A stretch of DNA of 64,000 nt from Zeimonas sp032027205 (lineage in GTDB: Bacteria > Pseudomonadota > Gammaproteobacteria > Burkholderiales > Burkholderiaceae_E). Made by a program: the position numbers and the translations under genes. Below are positions 43,814 to 53,375 of the stretch, one piece after another; the stretch's first letter is position 1, and each line of letters opens with the position of its first letter. The DNA lies in the NCBI GenBank assembly GCA_032027205.1, contig JAVSMN010000001.1, positions 1,798,001 to 1,862,000 on the forward strand, written 5' to 3'. The notes below the pieces were generated by a model that was not told the origin of the DNA, searched no databases, and saw only the letters and a program-made list of their open reading frames with translations.

Positions 43814-43875
43814 GGCGAACGCCCCGGTTCAGCGACAGGACGCACCGAACCGTCCGCTGCAACCGGTTGTTATGT
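43814..43875 (-). other. Integron attC-like site upstream of the cassette gene
   Basis: On the minus strand it runs from ACATAAC to GTTCGCC over 62 bp. Inner arms CCGGTT-g-CAGCG and CGCTGAACCGG pair perfectly except for one extrahelical G, the feature that sets attC strand polarity. GTTCGCC departs from the usual GTTAGCC by one base. It would be the 3' attC of a previous cassette. Confidence 0.72.
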
Positions 43876-44121
43876 CGCCTCATCTGCCCTCTGCACACCA
43901 TCGTGGAGTTCATAAAAGCCATCGAGGATCGCGATAGCTGCACACTCAATGCGAGCGTTTCGAATAACGACTTCACCCGAAAGTCGGACGCCGAGTTGGC
44001 CGCGATGGTGCAGACGAGTATAACCGCGAAAACAAAGCCCGCGGACGTCCGCGCCGCGCGCCGTAGCCCCTCGCTCAACGGCGGGGCCGCCCCCCAAGTG
44101 TTGGCTACCAGCGGCTCTCAC
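43870..44121 (-). CDS. Possible small cassette ORF
   Basis: An 83-codon GTG-initiated ORF whose TAA stop lies in the R'' box of the attC at 43814-43875, as in many cassettes. Its start overlaps the stop of the PIN-like pseudogene. The composition is not convincingly protein-like. A second frame of the same stretch (from 44078) has a hydrophobic segment FVFAVILVCTIAANSAS and may be the real former gene. Confidence 0.2.
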   Translation of the reverse strand: MRAAGSQHLGGGPAVERGATARGADVRGLCFRGYTRLHHRGQLGVRLSGEVVIRNARIECAAIAILDGFYELHDGVQRADEAT

Positions 44122-44914
44122 GCAGCTCTGATGTCACCTATTTGCGAGCCGTACACGAGCCGGTCGCCGACTACGCTGATCGCGTCGCTGGTTTTGAGCC
44201 TGTCGATGACGGCCTGAACCTTATCCGGCGCAAACTGGGGGCCGAACCTGCACTGGATATGACGCTCGAGTGCCTTGAGGTCGCGTGGCCGGTTGGGGGC
44301 AGCCAAGTCGGCTCGAACATCACGATAAATCGAGATCACCAGCTTCGCCGCCCTGCGTTTCTTTCTCGGCGCGAGCGCGGCCACCAGCTTGGTAGCAGGT
44401 GCCGTAGGCAGATGCCGCGGCTGGTCGACTCTTGCAGTGCTCGCCTTGACGACCTTTTTCGTTTGCGCGCCCTCGCGAACAGCGACCTTCTTCGAAGTCC
44501 CCGCTTTCTTCCCCCGAGACTTCGGCGTCGGGCTTCGCTGGGAACGAGCTCTGTGTCGTGTTCGAGTCCGGCACGATCGACGCCGACTCCAAGGCCGAGA
44601 TTCGCATCAGGGAGAATCAGCTTTGCGCGCTTGATCACGGGGTCGTATCCGCGGTCCTTCGACAGCAGGACGTACTTCGATGTGGCGTTACGCGACGCCA
44701 GGTAGCCTAGCTAGAAGACGAGATGGAAGTCCAGTGAGTTGGGCCGGGACGAGAGATTGGCACCAGCGTCACGCTCACCGAGAGCTTCAAACGCAGCTAG
44801 AAGTCTCTGCTGCTGCGGGCTGTGAAAGATCCACGCGGTGCCGTCAACGCCAATCCAGACGTCGACTGCGTGTGCGGTGGGCTGCACGTTCTCCAGGTCA
44901 ATGAGCAGGTGCAT
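44118..44914 (-). pseudogene. PIN/NYN-like protein with lysine-rich linker, decayed
   Basis: The N-terminus MHLLIDLENVQP and SLDFHLVF are the start of a PIN/NYN-type nuclease-like fold. An in-frame TAG at 44711-44713 (a one-base change from Tyr TAC) is followed in the same frame by LGYLASRNATSKYVLLSKDRGYDPVI, the expected continuation. A frameshift then leads to a Lys/Ala-rich, histone-H1-like linker and a C-terminal domain (RPRDLKALERHI, VQAVIDRLKTSDAI). Such proteins are thought to act on RNA. Nonsense plus frameshift make this copy inactive. Confidence 0.7.
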
Positions 44915-46272
44915 TCCGGCCTTCCTCAAACGCGCATGTCACGCCACGCTTTCGTCGACAAGCATCGGCACCAAGTCCTCGGGGTACCACGTCGTCTTCC
45001 CGGTCTGGGAAGCGACTTGTGGCGCAGGAAGACGACCGCCATCGAGTCTGCGCAAGAGCCGCTCCGGCAACACTCTGCCCGCCACGCGAATCCGGAGCGA
45101 CTCCGCAATCTGCACTACTCGGCACATGCTGACAAGGCAGGAAACATGTTCCAGCGTCGACACAAGCATCCGTTGAAGGGCGTACTGTAATTAACTCGTA
45201 CATCGTCGAATAGTTTCATCTTCTCGAGCTGATCCTTGACGTTTTTCAACAGGCGCAGCATGAAGAGGTCCGAGTGATCCCGTTCTTCGCGTTGCGCAGA
45301 GGTTGGTTCAAACCCATCCTCGCGCCCCGGATCCGCCAAAGTTGGTAGACCAGGCGCAGCGCAAGCGGCCGACGTCGGTTCACGCGCGCCGAGGAACTGA
45401 GTCGCTTAGTTCTAGCTGAGCGCACACACCTCACCGGCAATTGAGCAGAGCAGGGCACGCGCGACGTGACGGGATGAGCAGAGTCGGGCAACCGTAAGCG
45501 TCCTTTCAGCGCCGTCTCGACGCAGGCCCACCCGCGTTGATCTTGTCGGTGAGCACGACGTCCTCCACGTAGCTCACCGCCACGGGAAATTCCAGACGCT
45601 CAAGGAGTTCGCCAGCGTGTCACCGGAATGGCACCGCAGCATCATTGGCGATAGCGGCGCATTCGATCGACGCGAGTTCTCCGACGGTGATTTGCCCACT
45701 AACGTCGATCCACTGCTCGAAATGAAGCAACGGCGGCATTGTCGCCGCCCCTGGCTTGGATACGCTGCGTTGCGAAGCGGCACGACGCCTTTCATCTCGA
45801 GACGCCATTGGCGCACCCCTAATGGATGAACAACACCAATGGAAAAGCAAGACATTTGCGACCGAACAGCAACAAACGTTCACGGAAATGCTTAAGGGGC
45901 AATCCGTTGACGTCAGACGCGTCTACTTCCTACGGCGCCGCAAACCAATCGACGACAAGGGATTGTCGCGTCGGTGCAACAAAATCTCACATTCATGAGC
46001 CACGCGAGTTTGGAATCTTGCTGCAACGCGGAACGGTGACCGAGGCCCCCAATTATCGTCTGGCGAGTATTCGATAAACGATTCACTGGTTTTACAAGTA
46101 GTGCATATTCCATTTAAAGGCGCTCGAGCACTCACACACAATCTGCCGAAGCTGCGATGCAACGAAACTAATCTGATCCAAGTGCGGCAAAAACGCCGAC
46201 GTTCCCACTGACGCGCTGATACGCTTTCAACTTAGTTTGCCAGTTGATACCGAACCTTTAGCCCGAGATTCC
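44915..46272. other. Decayed stretch upstream of tnsA
   Basis: About 1.36 kb without a supported gene. Minus-strand fragments at 44939-45169 and 45115-45339 (for example LLKNVKDQLEKMKLFDDVRV) look like parts of a broken gene that I cannot name. In Tn7-like elements the end nearest tnsA, with several transposase-binding repeats, is expected immediately upstream of that gene. GCAAC-containing motifs recur at 45868, 45976, 46022 and 46158 but are too irregular to call binding sites. Confidence 0.35.
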
Positions 46273-47010
46273 ATGAAAGCTACGTTTGCGCTTGGATCTA
46301 ATCAGTGGTTGGAGCAAGTTTTCGCGTCGCCTCCGGCGCGAAACCCCATGCGACGCAGTCGGGCCACGCAACGATACGTTGCAGCAGGCCCTGACGGCCA
46401 GTCACATGTAGCCGAGGGCGGCAACACCGCGATCGCCGTGTCACTTCTCTGCACGATGCAGAGAGCCGGCCTCGTAAGACGATGGAAACTCGAACCCTTC
46501 TCCCTCACCCGCGCCGAGCACGGGATCGAGGCGGTCCCCGACGCGCTATTCGAGCTGCACGATCACCGCGTATTTGTTCTTGAGAATAAGGCAGCGCGCT
46601 TCCTCACCGACGCAAAGGAGGATAAGGCGCGGCATGTTGAGCGAGTAATCAATGGTGCCGGCCTAACATATCTCTTTTGGACTGATGCGTGGCCGCTAAC
46701 GCCAACGGTATGGCGCCAGGTAAAGGAGACTCGGCGCTGCGGGGCCGCCAATATAGGCAACGAACAACTGCTCGCAGTCGCAGCGGCAGTCATGGATGAA
46801 GTGCTCGACCTTAAAGCACTTCGGGTTCGCGGTCTCTATCGCCCCATCGTTCTCGCTTCCGTATGGCTAGGCTTAACTCACTTGACGCTCTTTTCGCCTA
46901 TCACCGAGGAAACGCTCGTCAGCTCAAACCCTTTAGCACGCGGCTTTGATCTTGTACTTCACGCTCCAGTCGCCGCGCAGCGCTGGTGGACGTGTCAACC
47001 CTCCAGCTGA
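46273..47010 (+). CDS. tnsA: TnsA-like transposon endonuclease
   Basis: A 245-residue protein matching the TnsA/TniC role in Tn7-like elements, cutting the 5' strands at transposon ends. The nuclease core reads EAVPDALFELHDHRVFVLENKA, with Asp90, Glu104 and Lys106 in a PD-(D/E)xK arrangement. The downstream half is helical, as in TnsA. The frame is open from a TTG at 46237; the ATG at 46273 is preferred but without a strong ribosome-binding site. It is first in a five-gene transposition operon, 40 nt before tnsB. Confidence 0.78.
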   Translation: MKATFALGSNQWLEQVFASPPARNPMRRSRATQRYVAAGPDGQSHVAEGGNTAIAVSLLCTMQRAGLVRRWKLEPFSLTRAEHGIEAVPDALFELHDHRVFVLENKAARFLTDAKEDKARHVERVINGAGLTYLFWTDAWPLTPTVWRQVKETRRCGAANIGNEQLLAVAAAVMDEVLDLKALRVRGLYRPIVLASVWLGLTHLTLFSPITEETLVSSNPLARGFDLVLHAPVAAQRWWTCQPSS

Positions 47011-47050
47011 GCCGCTCTCTCTTTTTTTTTAGACTGAACACAAACGCCAA

Positions 47051-49099
47051 ATGGGCCCAGCGATCGAGTCATTGGACGACATTAGTGTCGGCGACCTGTT
47101 TCGAGCCGGTGCGGTCGTGTTTCGCGTCGTGGAACGCGAAGATAAGGCCTTTCTACTAGAAGAAGTTATGAGTCGGCAACAGAAGCGCGTCGAATTAGAA
47201 GTGCTAAGCCGCGCTTTAAAAGCCCAAATCGTAATCCGTGCACAAAGTTCAGACCTAACAAGCGCGGCGCTCGTTCCGGTTCCGTTGCGCTCGCAATTCC
47301 AGAACATCATTGACACTATTCCGCTGTCGCTACGCAGTCCAGCAGCAGTATCGGTCATGCTTGACAAAAGTTTTTGGGTTCGCAGCCTACAGCGCTACGG
47401 GGTGGCAAGCTTCAGACCCTCCAATGAGCTATCAATGGCTGTAAAAGATTTGGAACATAAAACAGAAAAGAAGTGTCCGTGGAGTATGGCCACACTTTAC
47501 TCCGCCGCACGAAAGCTAGCTCAGCACGGCAATGACTTACGGTCCTTGTTACCAATGTTTCACAACAGAGGTGGAGGGGGAAAGAGCCGGTTAGATCCCG
47601 AACTTGACGCGCTGATCGAGAGGGCTTTGGAGGTCGAAGCGAGCCGCGATTCTGGACCACTCAAGCCCAGGCTAATCTACGACGCCGTCGAGGCCGGTGT
47701 TCAGCAAATCAATCGCACGCGGCAAGTCGCAGATCAGTTGACCGTTCCGTCATTGCCGACAGTAACACGCCGTTTTTATACCCGATTCGATAAATACGAA
47801 ATAGCAAAACGAAACTACGGGAAGGCGCGAGCGGATAGACTGTATAGGGTCGCGGGTGCCCGTATTCGCGCAGATCACGCGTTAGACGTAGCGCAGTTTG
47901 ACGATAAGGACACCGCTACATATCTGATCGATGAGCGCACCGGGCTTCCGTTTGGGCGCTGTTGGCTGACCGCCGGAATCGACGAATGTACTGGGGCTAT
48001 TCTCGGTTTCTCGATAAGCGAGCGCCACCGCGACATGGAGAGTGCGCTGAATGCAGTCGTAACAGCAATTTATCCCAAAAACCCCGAGGATCCCGACTTC
48101 GAACTGTGCGAGGGAAGATGGGAATGGTACGGACATATCGGTGAGGTCATCCTCGACAACGCCTCATACAACGTCTCCCCAAGCCTTCAGGCCGCGATTC
48201 ACGAGTTCGGCGCCGTCACCAAGTTTACAAAACCCGGAGAACCTCAAAATAAATCCAACATAGAATATTTCTTTCATCTACTTACAGAAGGGTTCATTGT
48301 CAATCAACCGGGATGGAGCGGGCCGAAGCAAGACCGAGAAATGATTGATCGCGGCTTGGGAAGTGCGATCTATACCGTGGCTGACTTTAAACAACGTCTA
48401 GTGAAGTGGATTGTTGACGAGTATTCAAACAAGCCGCGGGCTCCCTCCGGATTGACGCCGCGCGAAGCCTGGCACAAGCAGTTCGAGGATATGCCGCCGC
48501 TTCTCCCGCGTCATCAGCCCTCCAAGGAGTTGATCGGAACAATCCCGGTGAAGCTGACCTTCAGACATTCGGGCGGCCTGCTCCGCCTACATTTGCGATA
48601 TCAGTCGAGTGAACTAGAGGTTCTTCGAAAACGGTTAGGGCGTTCCGCTAAGGTCATTGCGCGATACTCTCCATGGAATCTCGAATATCTCTATGTGCTT
48701 GATCCATCGACGAAGCATTACCTCAAAGTTCCCTGCATCGAAGACCCGCGGTACGTGACCGGCTTAACGAACTACCAGCATCGGTTGGTGTGCAAGAAAC
48801 TCAGGTTGATGAAGTTGAACCCCCAGAGTATCGCTAACCTGCAAGCAGCGCGGGAGGCTCTTGCGGCGCAGACGGCGAAGTATAAAACATCCAAGAAGCT
48901 TATCGAAAGGCGACTCTCGGTACAGGCGGGGGATCTGTCGGCGTCGCGCTTCAGTTGTGAACGTGAATCCGGAAACTTGTCGGCGGCAAACCAGATTTCG
49001 AATTTCGATTCGACGGTGCTAGTTACGGAATTGGAAGACCTGATGGCGAAGCTTGAAGAGGATGTTCCTGACGACGAATTCGTCATGGAGGTCGAATAG
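47051..49099 (+). CDS. tnsB: TnsB/TniA-family DDE transposase
   Basis: A 682-residue transposase with an integrase (rve) catalytic core. The DDE residues are Asp275 (RADHALDV), Asp369 (VILDNASYN) and Glu405 (KSNIEYFF). N-terminal DNA-binding domains (about 1-260) include a helix-turn-helix region near PSLPTVTRRFYTRFDKYEIAKRN. The C-terminal beta-barrel follows (VKLTFRHSGGLLRLHLRYQS), and the tail is acidic (ELEDLMAKLEEDVPDDE), as expected for contact with TnsC. It joins the 3' transposon ends to target DNA. Confidence 0.92.
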   Translation: MGPAIESLDDISVGDLFRAGAVVFRVVEREDKAFLLEEVMSRQQKRVELEVLSRALKAQIVIRAQSSDLTSAALVPVPLRSQFQNIIDTIPLSLRSPAAVSVMLDKSFWVRSLQRYGVASFRPSNELSMAVKDLEHKTEKKCPWSMATLYSAARKLAQHGNDLRSLLPMFHNRGGGGKSRLDPELDALIERALEVEASRDSGPLKPRLIYDAVEAGVQQINRTRQVADQLTVPSLPTVTRRFYTRFDKYEIAKRNYGKARADRLYRVAGARIRADHALDVAQFDDKDTATYLIDERTGLPFGRCWLTAGIDECTGAILGFSISERHRDMESALNAVVTAIYPKNPEDPDFELCEGRWEWYGHIGEVILDNASYNVSPSLQAAIHEFGAVTKFTKPGEPQNKSNIEYFFHLLTEGFIVNQPGWSGPKQDREMIDRGLGSAIYTVADFKQRLVKWIVDEYSNKPRAPSGLTPREAWHKQFEDMPPLLPRHQPSKELIGTIPVKLTFRHSGGLLRLHLRYQSSELEVLRKRLGRSAKVIARYSPWNLEYLYVLDPSTKHYLKVPCIEDPRYVTGLTNYQHRLVCKKLRLMKLNPQSIANLQAAREALAAQTAKYKTSKKLIERRLSVQAGDLSASRFSCERESGNLSAANQISNFDSTVLVTELEDLMAKLEEDVPDDEFVMEVE

Positions 49100-49100
49100 C

Positions 49101-49280
49101 GTGTCGAAGTCCATCGCGGGCCCTGATACGCCGGTGCCGAGTCTGACATTTCGTCATTTCCTCTCCGAGAGGTGTTTACGACTGTTTCAGCCAAACCGCG
49201 TGGTCGTCGATCCGGGAATCGCCCCTTGGAGATTCAAAGTATCCAGACTCGGGTTTACACGAGTGCCCTGTAAATCATGA
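49101..49280 (+). CDS. Small ORF between tnsB and tnsC
   Basis: A 59-codon ORF that starts with GTG one base after the tnsB stop and ends overlapping the tnsC ATG (ATGA). The translated sequence is basic and hydrophobic in parts (VPSLTFRHFLSERCLRLFQPN) with no recognised family. Tight packing on both sides argues for a real gene; alternatively it is only the leader of tnsC. Confidence 0.4.
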   Translation: MSKSIAGPDTPVPSLTFRHFLSERCLRLFQPNRVVVDPGIAPWRFKVSRLGFTRVPCKS

Positions 49281-50275
49281 ACCGCACAAAATGGCTCGGC
49301 CGTACATTGGCAGTGCGGCTCGTCGACTTTAACAAGATCTACGTCGTCCACGAGGCAGTGGGCCGTGTGGTCGCGCATATCAAGAGAGAGCTCATCCTTT
49401 GCGAGGCCAAAGGTAGAGCGTCTGGAATTCTAGTGATCGGAGCGTCCGGAGCCGGGAAAACAAGCCTAATAGCTTATATAAAAAGGATTTACCCGGACCA
49501 AGTTTCCCCTACACTTACTTGCCGTCCGGTTGTCTCGTTTTCCATTCCCGCCATGCCAAGTCCCAACTCGATGGGCGCTGCACTGCTTGGCGCGCTCGGA
49601 GATCCGCTGCCAACAAAAGGCAACGCACTGGAAAAAATGAACCGCGCCGCGATACTTTTGAACACCGTCGGCACGAAGATCGTCGCAATCGATAACTTCC
49701 AGGATGTGCCGACGCGGAGGAAGGCCAGGGGTGTGGAGCAGATCGCCTCGTGGCTTCGCGATCTATGTGATCTGCCGTTTCCGGGCGTAGTGATGGCGTT
49801 CGGAACAAAGGATGCAGCCGCTGTTAGAGACGCGCACAAGGAGTTGCTGCGGCGCATGCAAGCTCGCCTCGAGTTGCCGCTCTTCGCGCTCGATACCCCA
49901 AAGCAAGCAGCTGCGTTCAAGAGGCTGCTCAACCTGATCGACGAGTCACTTCCGCTAGCGGAGCAATCAGGCCTAAGTTCGCGGGCTTTAGCAGCGCGCC
50001 TGTACCGTGCGACAAATGGGAATCTAGACTATCTGATCAAGCTGCTCGAGAAGGCGCTTGTCTGCGCTGTCGCTCGCGGCGCCGAGCGGATTGAGATGGG
50101 AGACCTTGAAGCTGCATTTCTGCAACAGCACCAGGTTGCAGCCGAGGGGGGAAATCCATTTAGCGAGGATTACGACGGTAAAGAGCTTAGAGAACCGGGG
50201 CAAATCTTCGGTCCGTCGATGGTGCCGAAAAGCGACCGCTTCGGTCTGACGCAAGGACAAAAGGCGGGGAAATGA
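49277..50275 (+). CDS. tnsC: TnsC/TniB-family AAA+ ATPase
   Basis: A 332-residue ATPase. Walker A is GASGAGKT (55-62), Walker B is IVAIDNFQD (135-143), and the sensor region lies near VVMAFGTKDAA. TnsC polymers bridge the TniQ-marked target and the TnsAB transposase and enforce target immunity. Its stop overlaps the first tniQ by ATGA. A 177-nt gap from tnsB is filled by the small ORF at 49101. Confidence 0.9.
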   Translation: MNRTKWLGRTLAVRLVDFNKIYVVHEAVGRVVAHIKRELILCEAKGRASGILVIGASGAGKTSLIAYIKRIYPDQVSPTLTCRPVVSFSIPAMPSPNSMGAALLGALGDPLPTKGNALEKMNRAAILLNTVGTKIVAIDNFQDVPTRRKARGVEQIASWLRDLCDLPFPGVVMAFGTKDAAAVRDAHKELLRRMQARLELPLFALDTPKQAAAFKRLLNLIDESLPLAEQSGLSSRALAARLYRATNGNLDYLIKLLEKALVCAVARGAERIEMGDLEAAFLQQHQVAAEGGNPFSEDYDGKELREPGQIFGPSMVPKSDRFGLTQGQKAGK

Positions 50276-51786
50276 AGCGGGACGATATCCCTGAATTTCG
50301 TCCGCTCGGACTGCTCGATCGCCGACAGCCGCTCGAGGGCGAGTCGTTTGCTGGCTACCTGCTCAGGCTTGCACAAGCCAACGCACTAGGCGGCTTAGGA
50401 GGAGTGGCCGTGCTTCTGGGTAAAAGCTCTCTTCGGCTCGCAGCTGCTCGACCGAGCGACGTGCTGCCACCCTTGGGGATTACCTGGCAATCGTATTCCG
50501 AACACACAGCACCGATTCAGGTGGCATCTACCGGACGAATTCACCTTGCAAGCTATGGGAGATCGGTCCGCTCTCGTGTTTGTCCACATTGCCTCGAGAG
50601 CGATCCTGAGCCGTACATCCGCGCGGCATGGGAGATGCCGATGTCCATACACTGTGAAAAGCACGATGTTTACTTTCTTGATCAATGTTTGCAGTGTGGA
50701 CGCGATATCACTCTGACGAGACGCTGGCTTGATCGATGCGACTGTGGCGCCCTGTTTTCAAAACAGAGACCCGCGTCGCTAGAAGGGTGGGTTTGGCAAC
50801 TCCGGAACGTGTTTTCCGAGGCGTATTCCGCCGATCGGACGGAGACCTTCGCGTTAGCGAGTCCCGATTCGCAGAAAGCAGCGCGGGCGTGCAAGTGGTT
50901 GGCTGCCCCGGTCGATTCCCGTCGATCCAAACGTGCCGCGTACATCAAGGATAGGCGTGCTTTTTTGACACTGCAGACGGCGACTGCGATCCGTCCGATA
51001 TTCGAAGGCTGGCCCGAGCGAGCGGTAGCCGCGGTTGTGATGGAGGTGAACGAACCAGGCTCTGACCGTTACGCCCGCCTCGCCGAGCGCTTGGGAGTAA
51101 GGCATTTTTCGAAGATGCGGGAGCTAATGGCGATTGTCAGAAGCCGAACAAGCGTGCAAATCCAATGCCGTAGCAACCCTCAGAAGTTCTCGAAGACCTC
51201 GTATGGAATCAAGGATCTAATACGGGTTACCGGTCACAGTTACGTGGCTCTTCTGAGATGCATAGACGAAGACGGAATTCCTGGCGCCCGCTACAACGTC
51301 GATTCCTCCAACGGGATGAAGCGTTTCTCGATTCCCATAGAGTCGTTCGAAACAATCCGCACCTTATACCAGGAGACCGTTGACATCGAAGGTGCTGCAA
51401 GTTGCGCGGGATGCACCGAGGATTCAATGCGGGGGTTGGTACGATCGAACTCCATTGAGTCGAAGCGTTTACTCAAGACGAGGATGGGGGACGCAGGCGA
51501 ACGCCTTTACCCGCGGGATATTGAAGCCTTTTGTGCCGAACTATTCCGTCTTGCGCATTCCTGTCACGGTAGTTCGGTGGATCGAGTCTACTTTTCCTGG
51601 TGGATTCCCCCTCCGTTCGCACTGAGACGGGCACGGCGTTGGCGAAATATCCTGTCCGCTGTCCGAAGCGGTCGCCTACCGCTGTTCACTGCTACGCCGA
51701 ACCCCACGGCTCTTAACGACCTGTTTGGTATAAGCGCTGACCTCTGCGATGTCTTGAACGACCGAACTCGCAGCAACAAGGCCTAA
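50272..51786 (+). CDS. tniQ: TniQ/TnsD-family target-selection protein, first copy
   Basis: 504 residues. The TniQ N-terminus (ESFAGYLLRLAQANAL) is followed by zinc-binding pairs (Cys104-x2-Cys107, Cys128-x2-His131, Cys139-x2-Cys142, Cys156/158) and a long helical C-terminal half. TniQ/TnsD proteins bind the attachment site and recruit TnsC. With comM interrupted at the left edge of the island, comM is the likely target read by this protein or the next one. Its stop shares one base with the next ATG (TAATG). Confidence 0.88.
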   Translation: MKRDDIPEFRPLGLLDRRQPLEGESFAGYLLRLAQANALGGLGGVAVLLGKSSLRLAAARPSDVLPPLGITWQSYSEHTAPIQVASTGRIHLASYGRSVRSRVCPHCLESDPEPYIRAAWEMPMSIHCEKHDVYFLDQCLQCGRDITLTRRWLDRCDCGALFSKQRPASLEGWVWQLRNVFSEAYSADRTETFALASPDSQKAARACKWLAAPVDSRRSKRAAYIKDRRAFLTLQTATAIRPIFEGWPERAVAAVVMEVNEPGSDRYARLAERLGVRHFSKMRELMAIVRSRTSVQIQCRSNPQKFSKTSYGIKDLIRVTGHSYVALLRCIDEDGIPGARYNVDSSNGMKRFSIPIESFETIRTLYQETVDIEGAASCAGCTEDSMRGLVRSNSIESKRLLKTRMGDAGERLYPRDIEAFCAELFRLAHSCHGSSVDRVYFSWWIPPPFALRRARRWRNILSAVRSGRLPLFTATPNPTALNDLFGISADLCDVLNDRTRSNKA

Positions 51787-53375
51787 TGTTTCTCGCGCGA
51801 CCGAAAGCCGAGCAAGGGGAGTCGTTGTCCAGCTGGCGGCAACGGTGTGGGCTGGCTAACGGGTTTTCAATTTTCCCGTTAGCACCAAGGGAGCAGCGCC
51901 GGATCGACGTCGACCTCGCTCCTCAAGCTTTCGTCGTCGATTGGCTTTCCGCACAGAACGGCGTAACCGCGTCAGCCGTCGAGGAATTGACCCTTAAACG
52001 CCTCGATGACCGCGTGTTGCTGTTCGGGCCCAACTGTCTTGCTCCCAGATGGGTGTTGCCCATACATTACACACAGCGCGATCGTCCGTTCGGGTTGCCG
52101 TTCTGCCCGATCTGCTTGGCACATGACGAACAACCGTACTTTCGATTACGGTGGCGCATGTGCCTGTCTTCCATATGTCGGATCCACGCAATCCAACTTG
52201 TGGATTCATGTGAGAAGTGCGGGCACCCCGCCTGGCCGGCCTCATCGGTAATTCCACTGCTATTCGAAGAGAAGTGTCTGCCTCTGTACATTTGTCCAGT
52301 ATGCGAGTGCGACCTGCGAAAAACCCCCAATAAAGGCGCCGCCGATCAAGACGCCCCTCTTATGTCGGGTACGAACTTCGAGGAGGACGTGAACCTTTCG
52401 GTGTCTATAACCGTGCCTGCAAAGGAGTATGCTGCTGCGGCTTGGGCCGTTACTCAGTTGTTTGTAAGGACGCGGAGCCGCTCACGCATTCGCGAGAACG
52501 CCGCTGACCTGGCAGCATTACTTGATCGTATTGAGGAATCTCGCGCGCGCTCTATTGAATACATGCCGATTGCTTTGCGCCATGATCTTGGGAGAACTGC
52601 GCACGCGCTGTTCCTTCGCTGGCCGGATACGCTGCTTGAATTTTACGCGCGCTGCGACATCTCTGCAGAACATTTCAGTACCGATCGAACTGACTTGCCG
52701 AGCTGGTTTGAAGAGGCGATTCGGAAGCGCATTCGACGGCAAGTTCGAGGAATAACGGGAGAGGAAATAGAGGCTGCACGCAGCCAGTTGGCCGCGCGAG
52801 GTATGCCCGTAAACCGCGCCGCAGTCGCTAAGTATCTACGTATTGCGGGGAGCAATGTTCTTGATGCAACACTCGGCCGACGTAGCCGTGCAACGAATCA
52901 GGAGTTCCTTGCGGTAATGCAACGGATCGAAGCTTCCGTTAGCTGCCGGGTTGGGCGTCGCAGTACCGCAGAGGTAAAAATCAGGGATGCAGTGGTGCTC
53001 CTGCTTGCGACGTTGGGCGGTGGAAGTTTAATGAGCACCACCGCCCTTTCTAATAGTCAAGTTGAAGTACTTATGCAGAGCCCGAGGAAGCCAAGCAGCA
53101 GCGACGGCGTAGCCGCGGCAGCCCGGCACCTGCTCGACTCTCTAGTGCAAACCTATATCGCAATGCGCGGTTCGCTTGGCCGGAAGAGATCGCTTCCGGC
53201 TGAGGACAAGTTCTTTGTCAGTTTCCGCGGGGCCTCGGCACCCGCTCGCTCCGCGCAGAATCTTCTGCGGCATTGCATGTGTGATCTCGACCCGCGTTTA
53301 GCACGCTCTGTGAGTGTGTTTTCGAAGCTTTTGGAGGAGTCGCCGGACGACCGTTCCCTCTCAGGAGATGAGTGA
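51786..53375 (+). CDS. tniQ: TniQ/TnsD-family protein, second copy
   Basis: 529 residues, only distantly similar to the preceding TniQ. The N-terminus KAEQGESLSSWRQRCGLANGF precedes zinc ligands (Cys107-x2-Cys110, Cys131-x2-His134, Cys142-x2-Cys145, Cys170-x2-Cys173). The C-terminal part is helical (VNRAAVAKYLRIAGSNV looks like a helix-turn-helix). Two consecutive TniQ genes after a TnsC gene is the tniA-B-D-E layout of Tn6022/AbaR-type elements that insert in comM. One copy probably handles site-specific targeting; the role of the other is open. Confidence 0.85.
   Translation: MFLARPKAEQGESLSSWRQRCGLANGFSIFPLAPREQRRIDVDLAPQAFVVDWLSAQNGVTASAVEELTLKRLDDRVLLFGPNCLAPRWVLPIHYTQRDRPFGLPFCPICLAHDEQPYFRLRWRMCLSSICRIHAIQLVDSCEKCGHPAWPASSVIPLLFEEKCLPLYICPVCECDLRKTPNKGAADQDAPLMSGTNFEEDVNLSVSITVPAKEYAAAAWAVTQLFVRTRSRSRIRENAADLAALLDRIEESRARSIEYMPIALRHDLGRTAHALFLRWPDTLLEFYARCDISAEHFSTDRTDLPSWFEEAIRKRIRRQVRGITGEEIEAARSQLAARGMPVNRAAVAKYLRIAGSNVLDATLGRRSRATNQEFLAVMQRIEASVSCRVGRRSTAEVKIRDAVVLLLATLGGGSLMSTTALSNSQVEVLMQSPRKPSSSDGVAAAARHLLDSLVQTYIAMRGSLGRKRSLPAEDKFFVSFRGASAPARSAQNLLRHCMCDLDPRLARSVSVFSKLLEESPDDRSLSGDE

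Noticed and set aside
45841..46200. TnsB-binding repeats upstream of tnsA
   Set aside because: GCAAC-containing motifs recur four times but with irregular spacing and poor flanking agreement. I could not define a terminal inverted repeat.
46273..53375. CRISPR-associated transposon (CAST)
   Set aside because: The tns/tniQ set might suggest one, but no cas gene and no CRISPR repeat array is present in the window.
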